Shown: piece after piece, positions 20,237 through 28,208 of the stretch
How positions within the stretch are numbered: position 1 is the first letter of the stretch
How the letters are laid out: each line of letters opens with the position of its first letter
Source of the DNA: Chara braunii
Taxonomy: Eukaryota > Streptophyta > Charophyceae > Charales > Characeae
Direction: 5' to 3'
Length of the DNA: 28,456 nt
Assembly (NCBI GenBank): GCA_003427395.1
Contig: BFEA01000422.1
Span: forward strand, 1,204,967-1,233,422
Program-made: the position numbers and the translations under genes
Notes under the pieces: model-generated
What the model was told of the DNA's origin: nothing
Seen by the model: only the letters and a program-made list of their open reading frames with translations
Databases searched by the model: none

Positions 20237-20510
20237 GAAATATGGGGGGCCGGTTAACCTCTTCTCGCCTTGGTCTGGTTTCTCGTGAAACGAAAAAACT
20301 GCAACTGCCAACGAGTGGTCCAGGCCAGGGAAAAAGGAGCGTGGTAATATATTAGCAAACTGGAGAGCGACTTGTAGTTCCTCTGATACCATTATAAGAT
20401 CAATTCTGGATTTGGTATTTTTATTCGTTTGATTTTTTCTAAAACACGAAAAAGACTTGGTTGTTGGATTGAGTCTTCTAAATGAGTCAAATAGGTTGGA
20501 TGAGTGACAT
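20237..20510 (-). pseudogene. LINE APE-type endonuclease, C-terminal part
   Basis: Minus-strand residues show NLFDSFRRLNPTTKSFSCF, then SRIDLIMVSEEL and PGLDHSLAVAVF. The S-R-I-D and D-H-S blocks are the last conserved motifs of APE-like LINE endonucleases, which nick the target to start insertion. The N-terminal motifs (N, E and the first H) are absent upstream, so the domain is truncated at about 20510. Confidence 0.85.
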
Positions 20511-20737
20511 AGATTAGCTATTATTTGCTCATTCTTTTCTATGTATGCAAGGTGGTTTAAACCATGAGTACGTTTCCCAACCATTTTTCTCCGACGTGCC
20601 TTGCTTGCTACCTCAACGTTTCGAGGTCCACAGCTAGAGCAAAATGTATGGTGGTACCAGCCAAAACACGGGCTGCGGGGCGTTTGGAGCCCCATGTAAA
20701 AGTGGCTCGGAAGCATTGGTGGTTTAATATTAGGGCC
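20511..20737. other. Upstream flank of the LINE, unassigned
   Basis: The minus-strand frame stays open to 20716 but no longer reads as LINE. It holds a CX2C pair (HTFCSSCG) that I could not assign. Confidence 0.4.
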
Positions 20738-20778
20738 AGAGTCGCCAGACCCTAATAGTAATATGGCCTGGCGACTCT
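20738..20778. repeat. Perfect 11-bp inverted repeat
   Basis: AGAGTCGCCAG (20738-20748) and CTGGCGACTCT (20768-20778) are exact reverse complements with a 19-bp spacer. The right arm is followed by TTTTT. Confidence 0.85.
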
Positions 20779-21560
20779 TTTTGTCACCGCAAAGTGCTGG
20801 GGCCTGACTATTGAATTAATTCAGACTGACCCCTGTGTTTTCGGCGTGGCCGACTTTTTTTCTTTGCATCCTCTAGTGGTTAGGCCCAGTGGTGGCCTCT
20901 GGTGGAGGCTGGGGCAGCAATCTGGTAGATCAGTAGGACTACTATGGTTCTCTCCTAGCCTGTCTCAGATGCTTCTAGATCCTAGCTGACTGACCTTGAC
21001 ACCTTGCTAAAATGTTTGATATGCTTTTCATTTCCTAAAATTGACTTTACGTGTTTGAATCTGTTACTGAATTTCAACCTAAGTTGTGCTGAGTGTGATA
21101 ATCTGTGAATGCAAGATAAACGGTCTGAGATGCGGTGACACAAGTTTTAAATCGAGGGGAAAATCAAGGGCGGGTGGCAAAACTTTCGTAAGCGTACGGC
21201 TGGTCACGGGTCGATGAAAATCCGGCCTCGCTGTGGCCAGATTCGGGTGGATGAAAATTAGGGTTGGGTGTGGCTGGGTACGGCGAGACCACTAGTTCAC
21301 ACCGGCGTAAGTAGTGCTCTTACCGGTTTACGAGGTAGCGTAGGTGCGTGGCGTGCGCGCGTGCGGCAGCCTTGGCCTTGGCGCTTGCGCGCACGTGCTC
21401 GTGGTGGCGCCTGCTTTTTTCGCCACGTGTCACCTCCTGCAGGCGCCTGCTTTTTCCGTCGTTTTCAGTGGAAAACACCCGAAAAACAGCAAAAAAAACC
21501 GCTGTCGGGTTTGCTGTTTTCCTGGCTGTACAACTGTACGGGATGGTGGGTGGGAGCGGG
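20779..21560. other. Unassigned stretch with small palindromes
   Basis: No gene seen. TGAATTAATTCA (20812-20823) is a perfect palindrome. At 21455-21530 GTTTTC-AGTG-GAAAAC and AAACAGCAAA/TTTGCTGTTT form small hairpins. If the minus-strand LTR at 21703-22011 is a 5' LTR, this stretch would be the remains of that element's internal region. Confidence 0.5.
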
Positions 21561-21799
21561 GAACGTTCCCGCTTCGATACCAATGTAGCGGACCCACCAG
21601 GTCAGGTGCTTCGCTAGGGATGGTGATGGAGATGGAGGATGAGGGAGGAGCGAGACAACACAGCGCAGCTCCCACGCAAGAACGTTCCCGCTCCGATACC
21701 AATGTAGCGGACCCACCAGGTGTGGTGCTTCGCTAGGGATGGTGATGGAGATGGAGGATGAGGGAGGAGCGAGACAACACAGCGCAGCTCCCACGCAAG
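21561..21799. repeat. 119-bp tandem duplication
   Basis: Two copies (21561-21679 and 21680-21799) start GAACGTTCCCGCT and end CCCACGCAA, with only about three differences (CTTCG/CTCCG, GTCAGGTG/GTGTGGTG). Each contains the end of the minus-strand LTR and a primer-binding-like site. Confidence 0.95.
21690..21701 (-). other. Primer binding site of minus-strand LTR element
   Basis: Read on the minus strand it is TGGTATCGGAGC, 11 of 12 matches to the plant tRNA-iMet site TGGTATCAGAGC, directly after an LTR end ...CCGCTACA plus one T. The upstream duplicate at 21571-21582 reads TGGTATCGAAGC. Confidence 0.7.
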
Positions 21800-22011
21800 A
21801 CTCCAGCGCACGTACTCCAAACTGTGCGGATGTAGAATGATCTCGAAAACAGACAATGGCTGGGGTATACCCCAGCGGACTGACGGGACTGGACTGGACT
21901 GGCTGGTCCGACAGAGGTACCGGCCTGGACTGGACTGCCCCCGAATAGAACACAGGCCTGTGAGGACAGGCCAAGGGGCTGGTCTCACAGGCCAACCAGA
22001 GGTCCGCTACA
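21703..22011 (-). mobile_element. 309-bp LTR with 11-bp inverted ends, minus strand
   Basis: The segment begins TGTAGCGGACC (21703-21713) and ends GGTCCGCTACA (22001-22011), exact inverted copies giving the TG...CA ends of an LTR. On the minus strand it is followed by a tRNA-iMet-like PBS, so it reads as a 5' or solo LTR of a minus-strand element. Inside are an 18-bp perfect palindrome with a TATA centre (21859-21876), CACAGGCCTGTG (21951-21962) and a GGACT-rich run (21878-21900). The short size resembles LTRs of non-autonomous elements (TRIM, retrozyme); no hammerhead core is present in it. Confidence 0.6.
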
Positions 22012-22335
22012 CGGTAGGAGCATTTCGATTCGGGCCTGGGCTGGTGGCGAAAGAGGCAGGGCGCTTTGAAAAGGCGCGGGTGCAGGCTCGCCAACTTTGG
22101 AAGGCAGCCTTGTCAAGTTAGGCTAGCGTGACTATGGGCAGGAAAAGGATTAATCAGTGTCGGTGGGCTGGGTCTGGGTAAACAACTTCATGTTTATGTA
22201 CTTGGTCCGGGGACATATGAACACATAAAGTCTAGGGCTGGGGTGGATGTGGGTAGGGGGTAAAAACAGTTTGTCAACCTCTGCTTTAATGCAGTCTACA
22301 GGGAGGCAAGCTCTGGGGGATTATTGAACCCGAAG
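22012..22335. other. Unassigned stretch
   Basis: No gene or repeat recognised. The last part (about 22280-22335) may be the degraded start of the LINE RT fragment that follows. Confidence 0.45.
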
Positions 22336-22910
22336 GGAGCTACCCTCTTGTACAGGAAAGGAAACGAGAAGGATATCAGAAATTGCCACCTTATCACACT
22401 ACGTAAAGTCAGCTAGAAGATGGTCGCAGAAACACTAACCATTGGACTGTTGCGCTTCATGAAACACTTGACTTACCCAGACCAATCCGGATTCATCCCA
22501 GGTTGAAATATAGAAGAATCATAACATTTTTGTTGAATCATAGAAAAATAAGGTACACTAGGGGAAGAAAACAAGAAGCTGCCATCCCATTGGTAGACTT
22601 TGTGAAAACCTATGGTTATGTTGATTGAGTCTTCTTGGACCTATGTCTCCAAAAAGTGAACTTTGGCCAGGTGCTCAAGAGTGGGGTGAGAACCCCCCAC
22701 CGCTCGGCATGTGATTACATTGATTGGGTCTTCTTTTTTTTGGACCTATGTCTCCAAAAAATGAAGTGCGGCCGGGTGTTTAGGAACCTCCATCACGCGG
22801 CAATGACAAATGTCATGGCAAATGGTCACCTCTCCTAACCATTCCCCCTTCAAAAATCGTTAAGGCAGGGCGACCCAATACCCCTCTCCAACTTTATTGT
22901 AATCGAGACA
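22336..22910 (+). pseudogene. LINE reverse transcriptase fragment, plus strand
   Basis: Short in-frame stretches match L1-type RT motifs in order: GATLLYRKGNEKDIRN with LITLRKVS (22336 on, first frame), LTYPDQSGFIPG, then in the third frame VDFVKTYGYVD and FLDLCLQKVNFGQVL (motif A region), and finally QKSLRQGDPIPLSNFIVIET (22851-22910, motif B). Stops and shifts are frequent. The motif A region is present twice (22621-22672 and 22720-22777, second copy DYIDWVFFFLDLCLQKM), a 99-bp direct duplication. It is a different copy, and opposite in strand, from the LINE at 15753-20510. Confidence 0.85.
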
Positions 22911-22945
22911 CGGGCGCAACAATAAGTTCTAACCCAAATTCAGTA

Positions 22946-23099
22946 GAGTCACAAATACGAGTTACAATTGCACTATTGGGGAAGATACAGTCTGCAATTG
23001 CACTTCGGGCACCCCACCTCGCCAGAAAGCTGGGTTGTATACATTGCCCGAACTGCAATTCGAAACTGTATCTTGGCCCATAACTCATTTTTGTGACTC
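22946..23099. repeat. Foldback element, ~60-bp imperfect inverted arms
   Basis: The left arm 22946-23011 (GAGTCACAAA to CTTCGGGCA) pairs with the right arm 23045-23099 (TGCCCGAA to TTTGTGACTC). Shared blocks are GAGTCACAAA, GAGTTA, AAGATACAGT and CGGGCA. The loop is 33 bp. A hairpin of this size fits a MITE-like foldback or a small-RNA-generating locus; it has no coding capacity. Confidence 0.75.
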
Positions 23100-23136
23100 C
23101 CGCGTAGTTTCCCCTTTGGCATGCCTGAGACACACG

Positions 23137-23295
23137 TGGTTAACAGGTGGTGTCATTTTTGCAGAAATTTTCACGGAAACTGCCATATTGCCTTGATTTT
23201 TTGCTTTTTTTCTTGTTTTTTTTTTGGGTGTGCGATATGTATGTGCTTTCGGGTATATCATGTATTGAGTTTGGACATATTTGGACCATTAACGA
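23137..23295. repeat. Dispersed repeat, copy B (MITE-like)
   Basis: Second copy of the repeat at 1701-1865, same orientation, clearly alignable along its whole length but diverged. Its ends are TGGTTAA (23137-23143) and TTAACGA (23289-23295), one mismatch from the inverted end of copy A. Confidence 0.65.
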
Positions 23296-23936
23296 AAAAG
23301 TTGGCCAAAACACCGAATTTCGGAATTTGTTGAACGCTTATTTGAATTCGAAAAGCATTTTTGTCGCCGGGGAGTAGGGCACATGGGAATTCTGTCGCTG
23401 GGGAGTGGGGGTTTCCCTATGAGTGCTGAGCTGCGATGTTTGAAGGTGCTCCCTGCAGATGACATGGGTAGCTTGGAAGCAATGCCGGGTAGTGGGAGGG
23501 TGAGTACCCTCATCGGTGAGAGGANGGGGATTGGATGAGTATAAATGGAGGCAAGGCATAGGTATGGCCTCCANGTCAGGTAGATTGGCTATCAGTTGGA
23601 GTGATCCTCCTGAAGAGTCCACGTGCGGGGCGGACGAAACGCGTCGAGGTGTTGGCCGCGGGGATGTGGTTTGGTGTTATGCAGTCGGTTGGACATTGGA
23701 GTTCCGAGTTCAGATCTGTATTGGTGTATCTTGCTCTTCTCGATCTCCCATTGTGATTCTGATTGCTTTGTATGCATGCGTAACGGAACGAGTATCTGGG
23801 AGTATTGTTGCTTTTCGTTCTCATGCTGGGGCAGTCTTTGCCGGGCTGTCACTCATTTCCGACTGACGTGGCAACCTGTAGTGCGGTTGTACATTATGTG
23901 GTGGTCACGGATCTAGGTTTTGTTTACGAGTACGGT
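23296..23936. other. Unassigned stretch with two ambiguous bases
   Basis: No gene recognised. Single N occur at 23525 and 23574. GTCGC-GGGGAGT occurs twice (about 23361 and 23387). It may include the 5' untranslated part of the downstream Penelope-like element. Confidence 0.45.
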
Positions 23937-24068
23937 CTTTGGTTTCGGTCATCGAATGTGTTTTTGTTTTCCATGCCGTAGGGGGTTGGGGTACGTAACA
24001 TACTTTGGTTTCGGTCATCGAATGTGTTTTTGTTTTCCATGCCGTAGGGGTTTGGGGTACGTAACATA
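23937..24068. repeat. Two-copy 66-bp tandem repeat
   Basis: CTTTGGTTTCGGTCATCGAA through GGGGTACGTAACATA at 23937-24002 is repeated at 24003-24068 with a single G/T difference. It lies about 370 bp upstream of ORF1 of the Penelope-like element. Confidence 0.96.
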
Positions 24069-24435
24069 CATTGGTTATGATGGATAGAGTACTCGTTAAG
24101 TGTGCGCTGTGGTTTCCTGAGGATAACACTCTTGTTCGAGTGATTGCCATTCACGAGAGTGTGGCTGATCGGATTAGCATTATAGTGTGTGTGGATTAGT
24201 TCTCACTGATGGAGTCAGGGGCTATTACTACGGCTTATACTATTAGGGATATGGGGTGCTAGAACTTTCCACACTGCGTTTTTTGGATTTCTTACGAACT
24301 GTTGTTGTGATCGGGTCCGAGGGGCAATCGTATAGGCTACAATTCGACGGTGCCACGGAGGAACCTGTGTCAATCTTTGGAGATTACTGATAAGCCTTCT
24401 GACGATTCCTTTGTGCACTTCTCGGATTTCGCGTT

Positions 24436-25311
24436 ATGGCGGCATCAGGCAATAAGTGTTTCAACTGTGGGGGGGAGGGGCATTTCGCCCGAGAATGCCC
24501 TTCCCAACGTCAGCAGCAGCCAGGTGGAGGAGCAGCTGCTGTGACGCCAACCACCCTACGCTATTGGACACCTAGGCGGCCGCAGGAGGACAATGAGGAG
24601 CGGGAATTTCTCCGTCAGCTCATTCAGGAGAAAAGGCAAGAGCAAGCACGTAGGAGGGATTTGGATGAGAAAAGGAAGATGGACGAACTTATCAAGCAGG
24701 AAATCGAGAGGAACTCGGAGGCACTGGAGGCGCGAGTGCTCTCCAAGATCGGGCGTCAGTATCTGGTGTCGAGAGAAGAAGCCCGACGGCAGGAGCTTCA
24801 TACACCGAGTAATCGGACTCCGGGTGTAGTTATCAGGGAGAGGGAAATCAAGGATTATGAGAACCGAGGCGTTGAAAACATTGAAGACGAGATCGCTATG
24901 CTGTACGAGATCAGGGAGGAAAAGAGGAGAAAGGGTAAGGAGGCGATGACGGGAGGAAGAAGACCGTTCCGACAACCTGTTTTTCATAGGGGTGATGGAT
25001 CGGGGTATGACACGCCGCGAGCTGAATCCTCTAAGATGACGGAAGACCGGCCAAGGACCAAGATACCTGCGGACAGTGGTCCAGAGGGTGTGTTGAACTA
25101 TGTGTTGCAGCAGCGGAGGCTCCTTACAGGCAAGAATAAGGACCAGTTGAAGGTGATATGCGCAGCAGAAGGGGTTCAGTATACTACGAAGGCACCCAAT
25201 ATTGAACAGATCATTGAGGCTCGAGTTAAGCTTGCATATGAGGGCTTTATCTTTACTCCAGCACCAACGCCGGCCGCTTCTCCGGAAGGGGACGACACTC
25301 CGTGTAAGTGA
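24436..25311 (+). CDS. ORF1 of Penelope-like element, CCHC knuckle and coiled coil
   Basis: An intact 291-codon frame. Residues 8-21 form a zinc knuckle, CFNCGGEGHFAREC (CX2CX4HX4C), which binds single-stranded nucleic acid. Residues about 50-180 are highly charged and helical (EEREFLRQLIQEKRQEQARR, DELIKQEIERNSEALEARV), a likely coiled coil for self-assembly. Residues about 228-265 (GVLNYVLQQRRLLTGKNKDQ, then LKVICAAEGVQ) look like a SAP-type helix-turn-helix, tentatively DNA binding. The ATG at 24436 is chosen because it directly precedes the knuckle and no earlier ATG in frame is near. The TGA stop (25309-25311) abuts the ATG of the nuclease in the same frame. A gag-like role in an RNP is inferred. 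Unlike most of the window it has no internal stop. Confidence 0.8.
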   Translation: MAASGNKCFNCGGEGHFARECPSQRQQQPGGGAAAVTPTTLRYWTPRRPQEDNEEREFLRQLIQEKRQEQARRRDLDEKRKMDELIKQEIERNSEALEARVLSKIGRQYLVSREEARRQELHTPSNRTPGVVIREREIKDYENRGVENIEDEIAMLYEIREEKRRKGKEAMTGGRRPFRQPVFHRGDGSGYDTPRAESSKMTEDRPRTKIPADSGPEGVLNYVLQQRRLLTGKNKDQLKVICAAEGVQYTTKAPNIEQIIEARVKLAYEGFIFTPAPTPAASPEGDDTPCK

Positions 25312-25941
25312 ATGGCTCATTTTTCGAGAGTCCGACTGTGGAGCAACTTGATGCAGGTGATGCATCTGCGCAACATGAGCTGGGAAATAGGGGGTTCCGC
25401 GCACCTTCGTCGTCTTTATGACAAATGTGCGACTCTGTGCTTTGTGGCCTTGGCTTTGCTTGGTGAAATTCTCTGGATGTGTAAGTTTAGATCCCTACTT
25501 CGCGAGCTTGACTGGGATTCTTGGGATGTAGGACCAGTTGTCTATGTCTTATCATCCCCTTGGTGTAGGGCCCAGTATGTGGGTTGTTCGACGCGTGGCA
25601 TTTTTGTGCGCTGGGCGGAGCATCTTAGGACGGTGAGGGTCAATGGGCTTGGAGTGTGTCCCAAGTTGTACCGATGGTTGCACTTGATTGGCGTAGGAAG
25701 GTATGTACGTGTGCCTCTAGTTAATGGGGTTATGTCAGTGCAAACTGCTGAAACAAGGGTAATCAAGATTTTCTCGCCTGTCCTTAACTATAGGCGACGG
25801 ATTCGGAAGCAGACACGGTCCAAGAGACCCAGTCGGATCAAGAGACCAGGTAAAGTGTTGTCCGACACGGTGATCGGGCTTCTGACTTTTAGGAAGGCTG
25901 GTGAATGTTGGTCAGATAGTCTTATTGCCATTTTACGGTAG
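25312..25941 (+). CDS. GIY-YIG endonuclease part of the Penelope-like ORF2
   Basis: A 209-codon frame that follows the ORF1 stop without any gap. Residues 75-160 hold a complete GIY-YIG active site: GPVVYVL (GIY position), AQYVGC (YIG position), R100 and H104 in FVRWAEHL, and the metal-binding Glu 147 in AETRVIKIFSPVLN. This nuclease nicks DNA to create the primer end for reverse transcription. A strongly basic tail (RRRIRKQTRSKRPSRIKRPG, 161-180) may bind nucleic acid. The frame ends at TAG 25939-25941, but the same frame goes on without a shift (AVLGNMKEIRVEISPCNLW) to about 26080, so the stop probably splits what was one ORF2 protein. Confidence 0.8.
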   Translation: MAHFSRVRLWSNLMQVMHLRNMSWEIGGSAHLRRLYDKCATLCFVALALLGEILWMCKFRSLLRELDWDSWDVGPVVYVLSSPWCRAQYVGCSTRGIFVRWAEHLRTVRVNGLGVCPKLYRWLHLIGVGRYVRVPLVNGVMSVQTAETRVIKIFSPVLNYRRRIRKQTRSKRPSRIKRPGKVLSDTVIGLLTFRKAGECWSDSLIAILR

Positions 25942-26483
25942 GCTGTGCTGGGAAACATGAAAGAAATTCGGGTTGAAATCTCTCCTTGTAATCTGTGGGC
26001 TGATGGTTGGCCTCTGTTGAGACGATGCTTTGGACTAACCCTTGTGCATGTCGGCTCATCGAAGTTGCCATTGAAGATGTGAAGCATGATCTTCAAGCGG
26101 GAGGAGTCTGGGTGCTACGACCGATTATTTTTACTCCAAATGGTCGGGCTGTTCACATGAGGCAGCTTAGACTGCTCCTCCTTCACCCTTGGAGGCGACG
26201 TTTTTTTAGGCTTAGATCGATTGCACTGCTAGTACGATGGTTCAAAGCTATCCGTGAGTTTTCTGGTAAGCAGACTAGAACTACATTAAGAGGGGTGTTG
26301 GCCCGGGTCATCAAACGTAGGGTAGGGATTGACGTCCGTAATAGGATTGTTGTCAAGTTGCGTTATGATCATAGGATTGATACTGCTAAGATACATGAAT
26401 TGATCCTAAGGGTCATAACTCTGTCTCAGTTACCTGGGGTGATCAAAGGCTTGTTGGCAAAGAAGGTGCGTTTTGTTTGGTGA
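25942..26483 (+). pseudogene. ORF2 linker between GIY-YIG and RT, frameshifted
   Basis: The first frame continues past the TAG to a TGA at about 26080; the third frame is then open from about 26007 to a TGA at 26481-26483. A one-step frameshift between roughly 26010 and 26080 would join them. The third-frame part is helical and rich in Arg (LLLHPWRRRFFRLRSIALLV, VLARVIKRRVGIDVRNRIVV), with no domain I can name. It keeps the RT frame downstream. Confidence 0.6.
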
Positions 26484-27668
26484 AAGAATACGCCAGTCAG
26501 CGGTTATTTTCGGACGGTTCAGCAATGGACCAAAGAAAATACAGATTGGACCTGTTCGTGTGTAATGGAACCATCTTGGGAACATTCTGGTCTGCATGTC
26601 ATGACTAGGATTGGATGTATTCCGGGTGTGCCTACGCTGTTACGTAACTCTCGTAATGTGCCTCGAGTGGTTCCCAAACAGGGGGTACTGGAGCTAGGGA
26701 AACAGTTGGTTCGGATCGCAACCTACCTGAACTCATCATATGTGGTGGAGCATTGTAACCTGGTCGGGTGCTGGGGGGTGCAATCTGGGGAAGTTGAAGA
26801 TGGTGATCTGTACCACCTGGGGCAATGGATTCAGCGCCTCAAACCATTTGTCTGTGTGCCTATAGATAGGAATACATCTGACACTTTGGTGTTGTGTCCG
26901 GTCCTGTATAAGCATTTTCTGTTTATGACTTTCAATTGGAACTTATCTTTTCAACCGATCAACTGTGGAGAAGAAGAAGTGTTGGGTCGGATGAGGACTG
27001 TGTTCCATGATCTGGGGTTGCAAAGGCTAGGTAAGTGGGACGCCGGTGGACATTTCGGGAATGCTTACATCTTACCTAAACACAAAGATTTGTCCAGATG
27101 GCGACCCATATCGCCCACTTGTGCCGAACCCACCAGGTTAGCTAGTTCCAGAATTGCGAGAGCATTGAATGCGCTTTTGTTTGCCCTGCCCGACAAGTCT
27201 GGGTTCAATCTCAAAGCTGTTATGGACTTCTTGCCTGGAGTTCAATCAATGGATCAGGACTTTCGGAAACAGGAAGGCTACCATGCATTATTATCAGCCT
27301 CGTTTGATATCAAGGACATGTTTGTCTCGCTTCCCCATACTGACATACGGAGGGCTGTCCATTGGGTGATCAGTTTTTTCGAAACCAAGGGATGTCGCAG
27401 AGTACGGGTTGCTAAACGAGGGAAGGGGGCTTGGTTGTGGTACGGCGGTTCGAGAGATGAATGTGTATCAGTTTCTCTTCATGATATCAGAGAAATGGTA
27501 CAGTTTGATCTTTGTTTCACCTTCATCCGTTCTGCAGGGCAGCTGCTTAGACAGGTAGTGGGTGTGCCAATGGGTAAATCTTCGAGCTGCCTGTTGGCAT
27601 GCATTTTGTGTTCAGTGGCTGAGTTGTCGTTTCTCAAGAGCTTAGGAAGGGACAGGCGACTATTGTGA
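26484..27668 (+). pseudogene. Penelope-type reverse transcriptase, motifs up to B
   Basis: The third frame runs open from the stop at 26483 (first ATG 26565) to TGA 27666-27668. Residues from that ATG: 96-120 VCVPIDRNTSDTLVLCPVLY corresponds in place to the family's DKG-Y block (here DRN); 168-182 YILPKHKDLSRWRPIS is the hallmark K-x-HK-RPI block; 245-257 SASFDIKDMFVSLP is motif A (Asp 248); 330-352 QVVGVPMGKSSSCLLACILC is motif B. Together they identify a Penelope-like (telomerase-related) RT. It extends the nicked target end using element RNA. The TGA lies seven residues before the catalytic VDD, so the product made from this frame alone would be inactive. Confidence 0.88.
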
Positions 27669-28208
27669 GGGTTCCGGATCGTAGATGATGTTACGATTTT
27701 TGTGGCCATTGTGGGGGAGTATGGGCGTACACGTGCACATCGAATCTTGGAACGATTCCTGGTATGCTATGGGAATGTGCTCCGACTTATTCGTACAGAT
27801 GAAGGAGGGGAGGATTGGACTTTTGCTGGGATCACGGTTTCTAGATTTGGTATTGTAGTGCGGACTGTCGCCGTGGTTAAGAACGAGGCCAGCATCTGGC
27901 AGACAGGGGAACTGGTGTTTGGAGGTTTTCAAGACTATGAGTCTTATTCTAGCAAAAGGACTAAGATTGGGGCCATTCTCAGTACGCTGCATCGAATTTT
28001 TCGATTGTCCACTGACACTTGGGGGTTTCAGGAGAGTCTCCTCGCTGTGCGACGCGAGCTGATTCTGAGACGCTACCCAATGAGACTCATTGAGGACACT
28101 TTTTCGCGATTCGGCACCAGGACTGGGATTTCGATCCCTTGTATGACTGATGGGCGTGCTTCGAAGGGGGCTTGGCACCTTTGCCAAGCAGGCTTTCATT
28201 GCCCTTGA
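27669..28208 (+). pseudogene. Penelope-type RT, motif C and thumb
   Basis: Without a shift, the frame resumes GFRIVDDVTIFV; the V-D-D (catalytic Asp pair at 27684-27689) is RT motif C. The thumb follows, with family-typical spacing: FAGITVSRFGIVVRTVAVVK and FGGFQDYESYSSKRTKIGAI, then LSTLHRIFRLS and a C-terminal HLCQAGFHCP before the TGA at 28206-28208. No GIY-YIG follows the RT, confirming that the only nuclease is the upstream one. Only the TGA at 27666 separates it from the rest of the polymerase. Confidence 0.85.

Larger units (their letters stand above)
15753..20510 (-). mobile_element. L1-like LINE, 5'-truncated, minus strand
   Basis: Read on the minus strand, the order is endonuclease end (20510-20237), linker (about 19836-19100), reverse transcriptase (19061-about 17400), CCHC-type zinc finger (17295-16048), 3' UTR and an A-rich tail (the T-rich runs at 15753-15795). 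That is the layout of an L1-clade non-LTR retrotransposon ORF2. No ORF1 is visible and the N-terminal endonuclease half is missing, so the copy is 5' truncated. Stops and frameshifts split the coding region, and an AT-rich insertion separates endonuclease and linker. Confidence 0.9.

Noticed and set aside
20560-20716. Minus-strand frame with HTFCSSCGPR and a basic tail, faintly like ribosomal protein L37
   Set aside because: Only the HTxCxxCGxR string fits; the second CX2C pair and the rest of the family sequence are missing.
23516-23866. 116-codon plus-strand frame spanning ambiguous bases
   Set aside because: Contains unresolved N, has no recognisable domain and overlaps equally long minus-strand frames.
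23937-24068. CRISPR-like repeat
   Set aside because: Only two directly adjacent units without spacers in a eukaryotic context; an ordinary tandem duplication.
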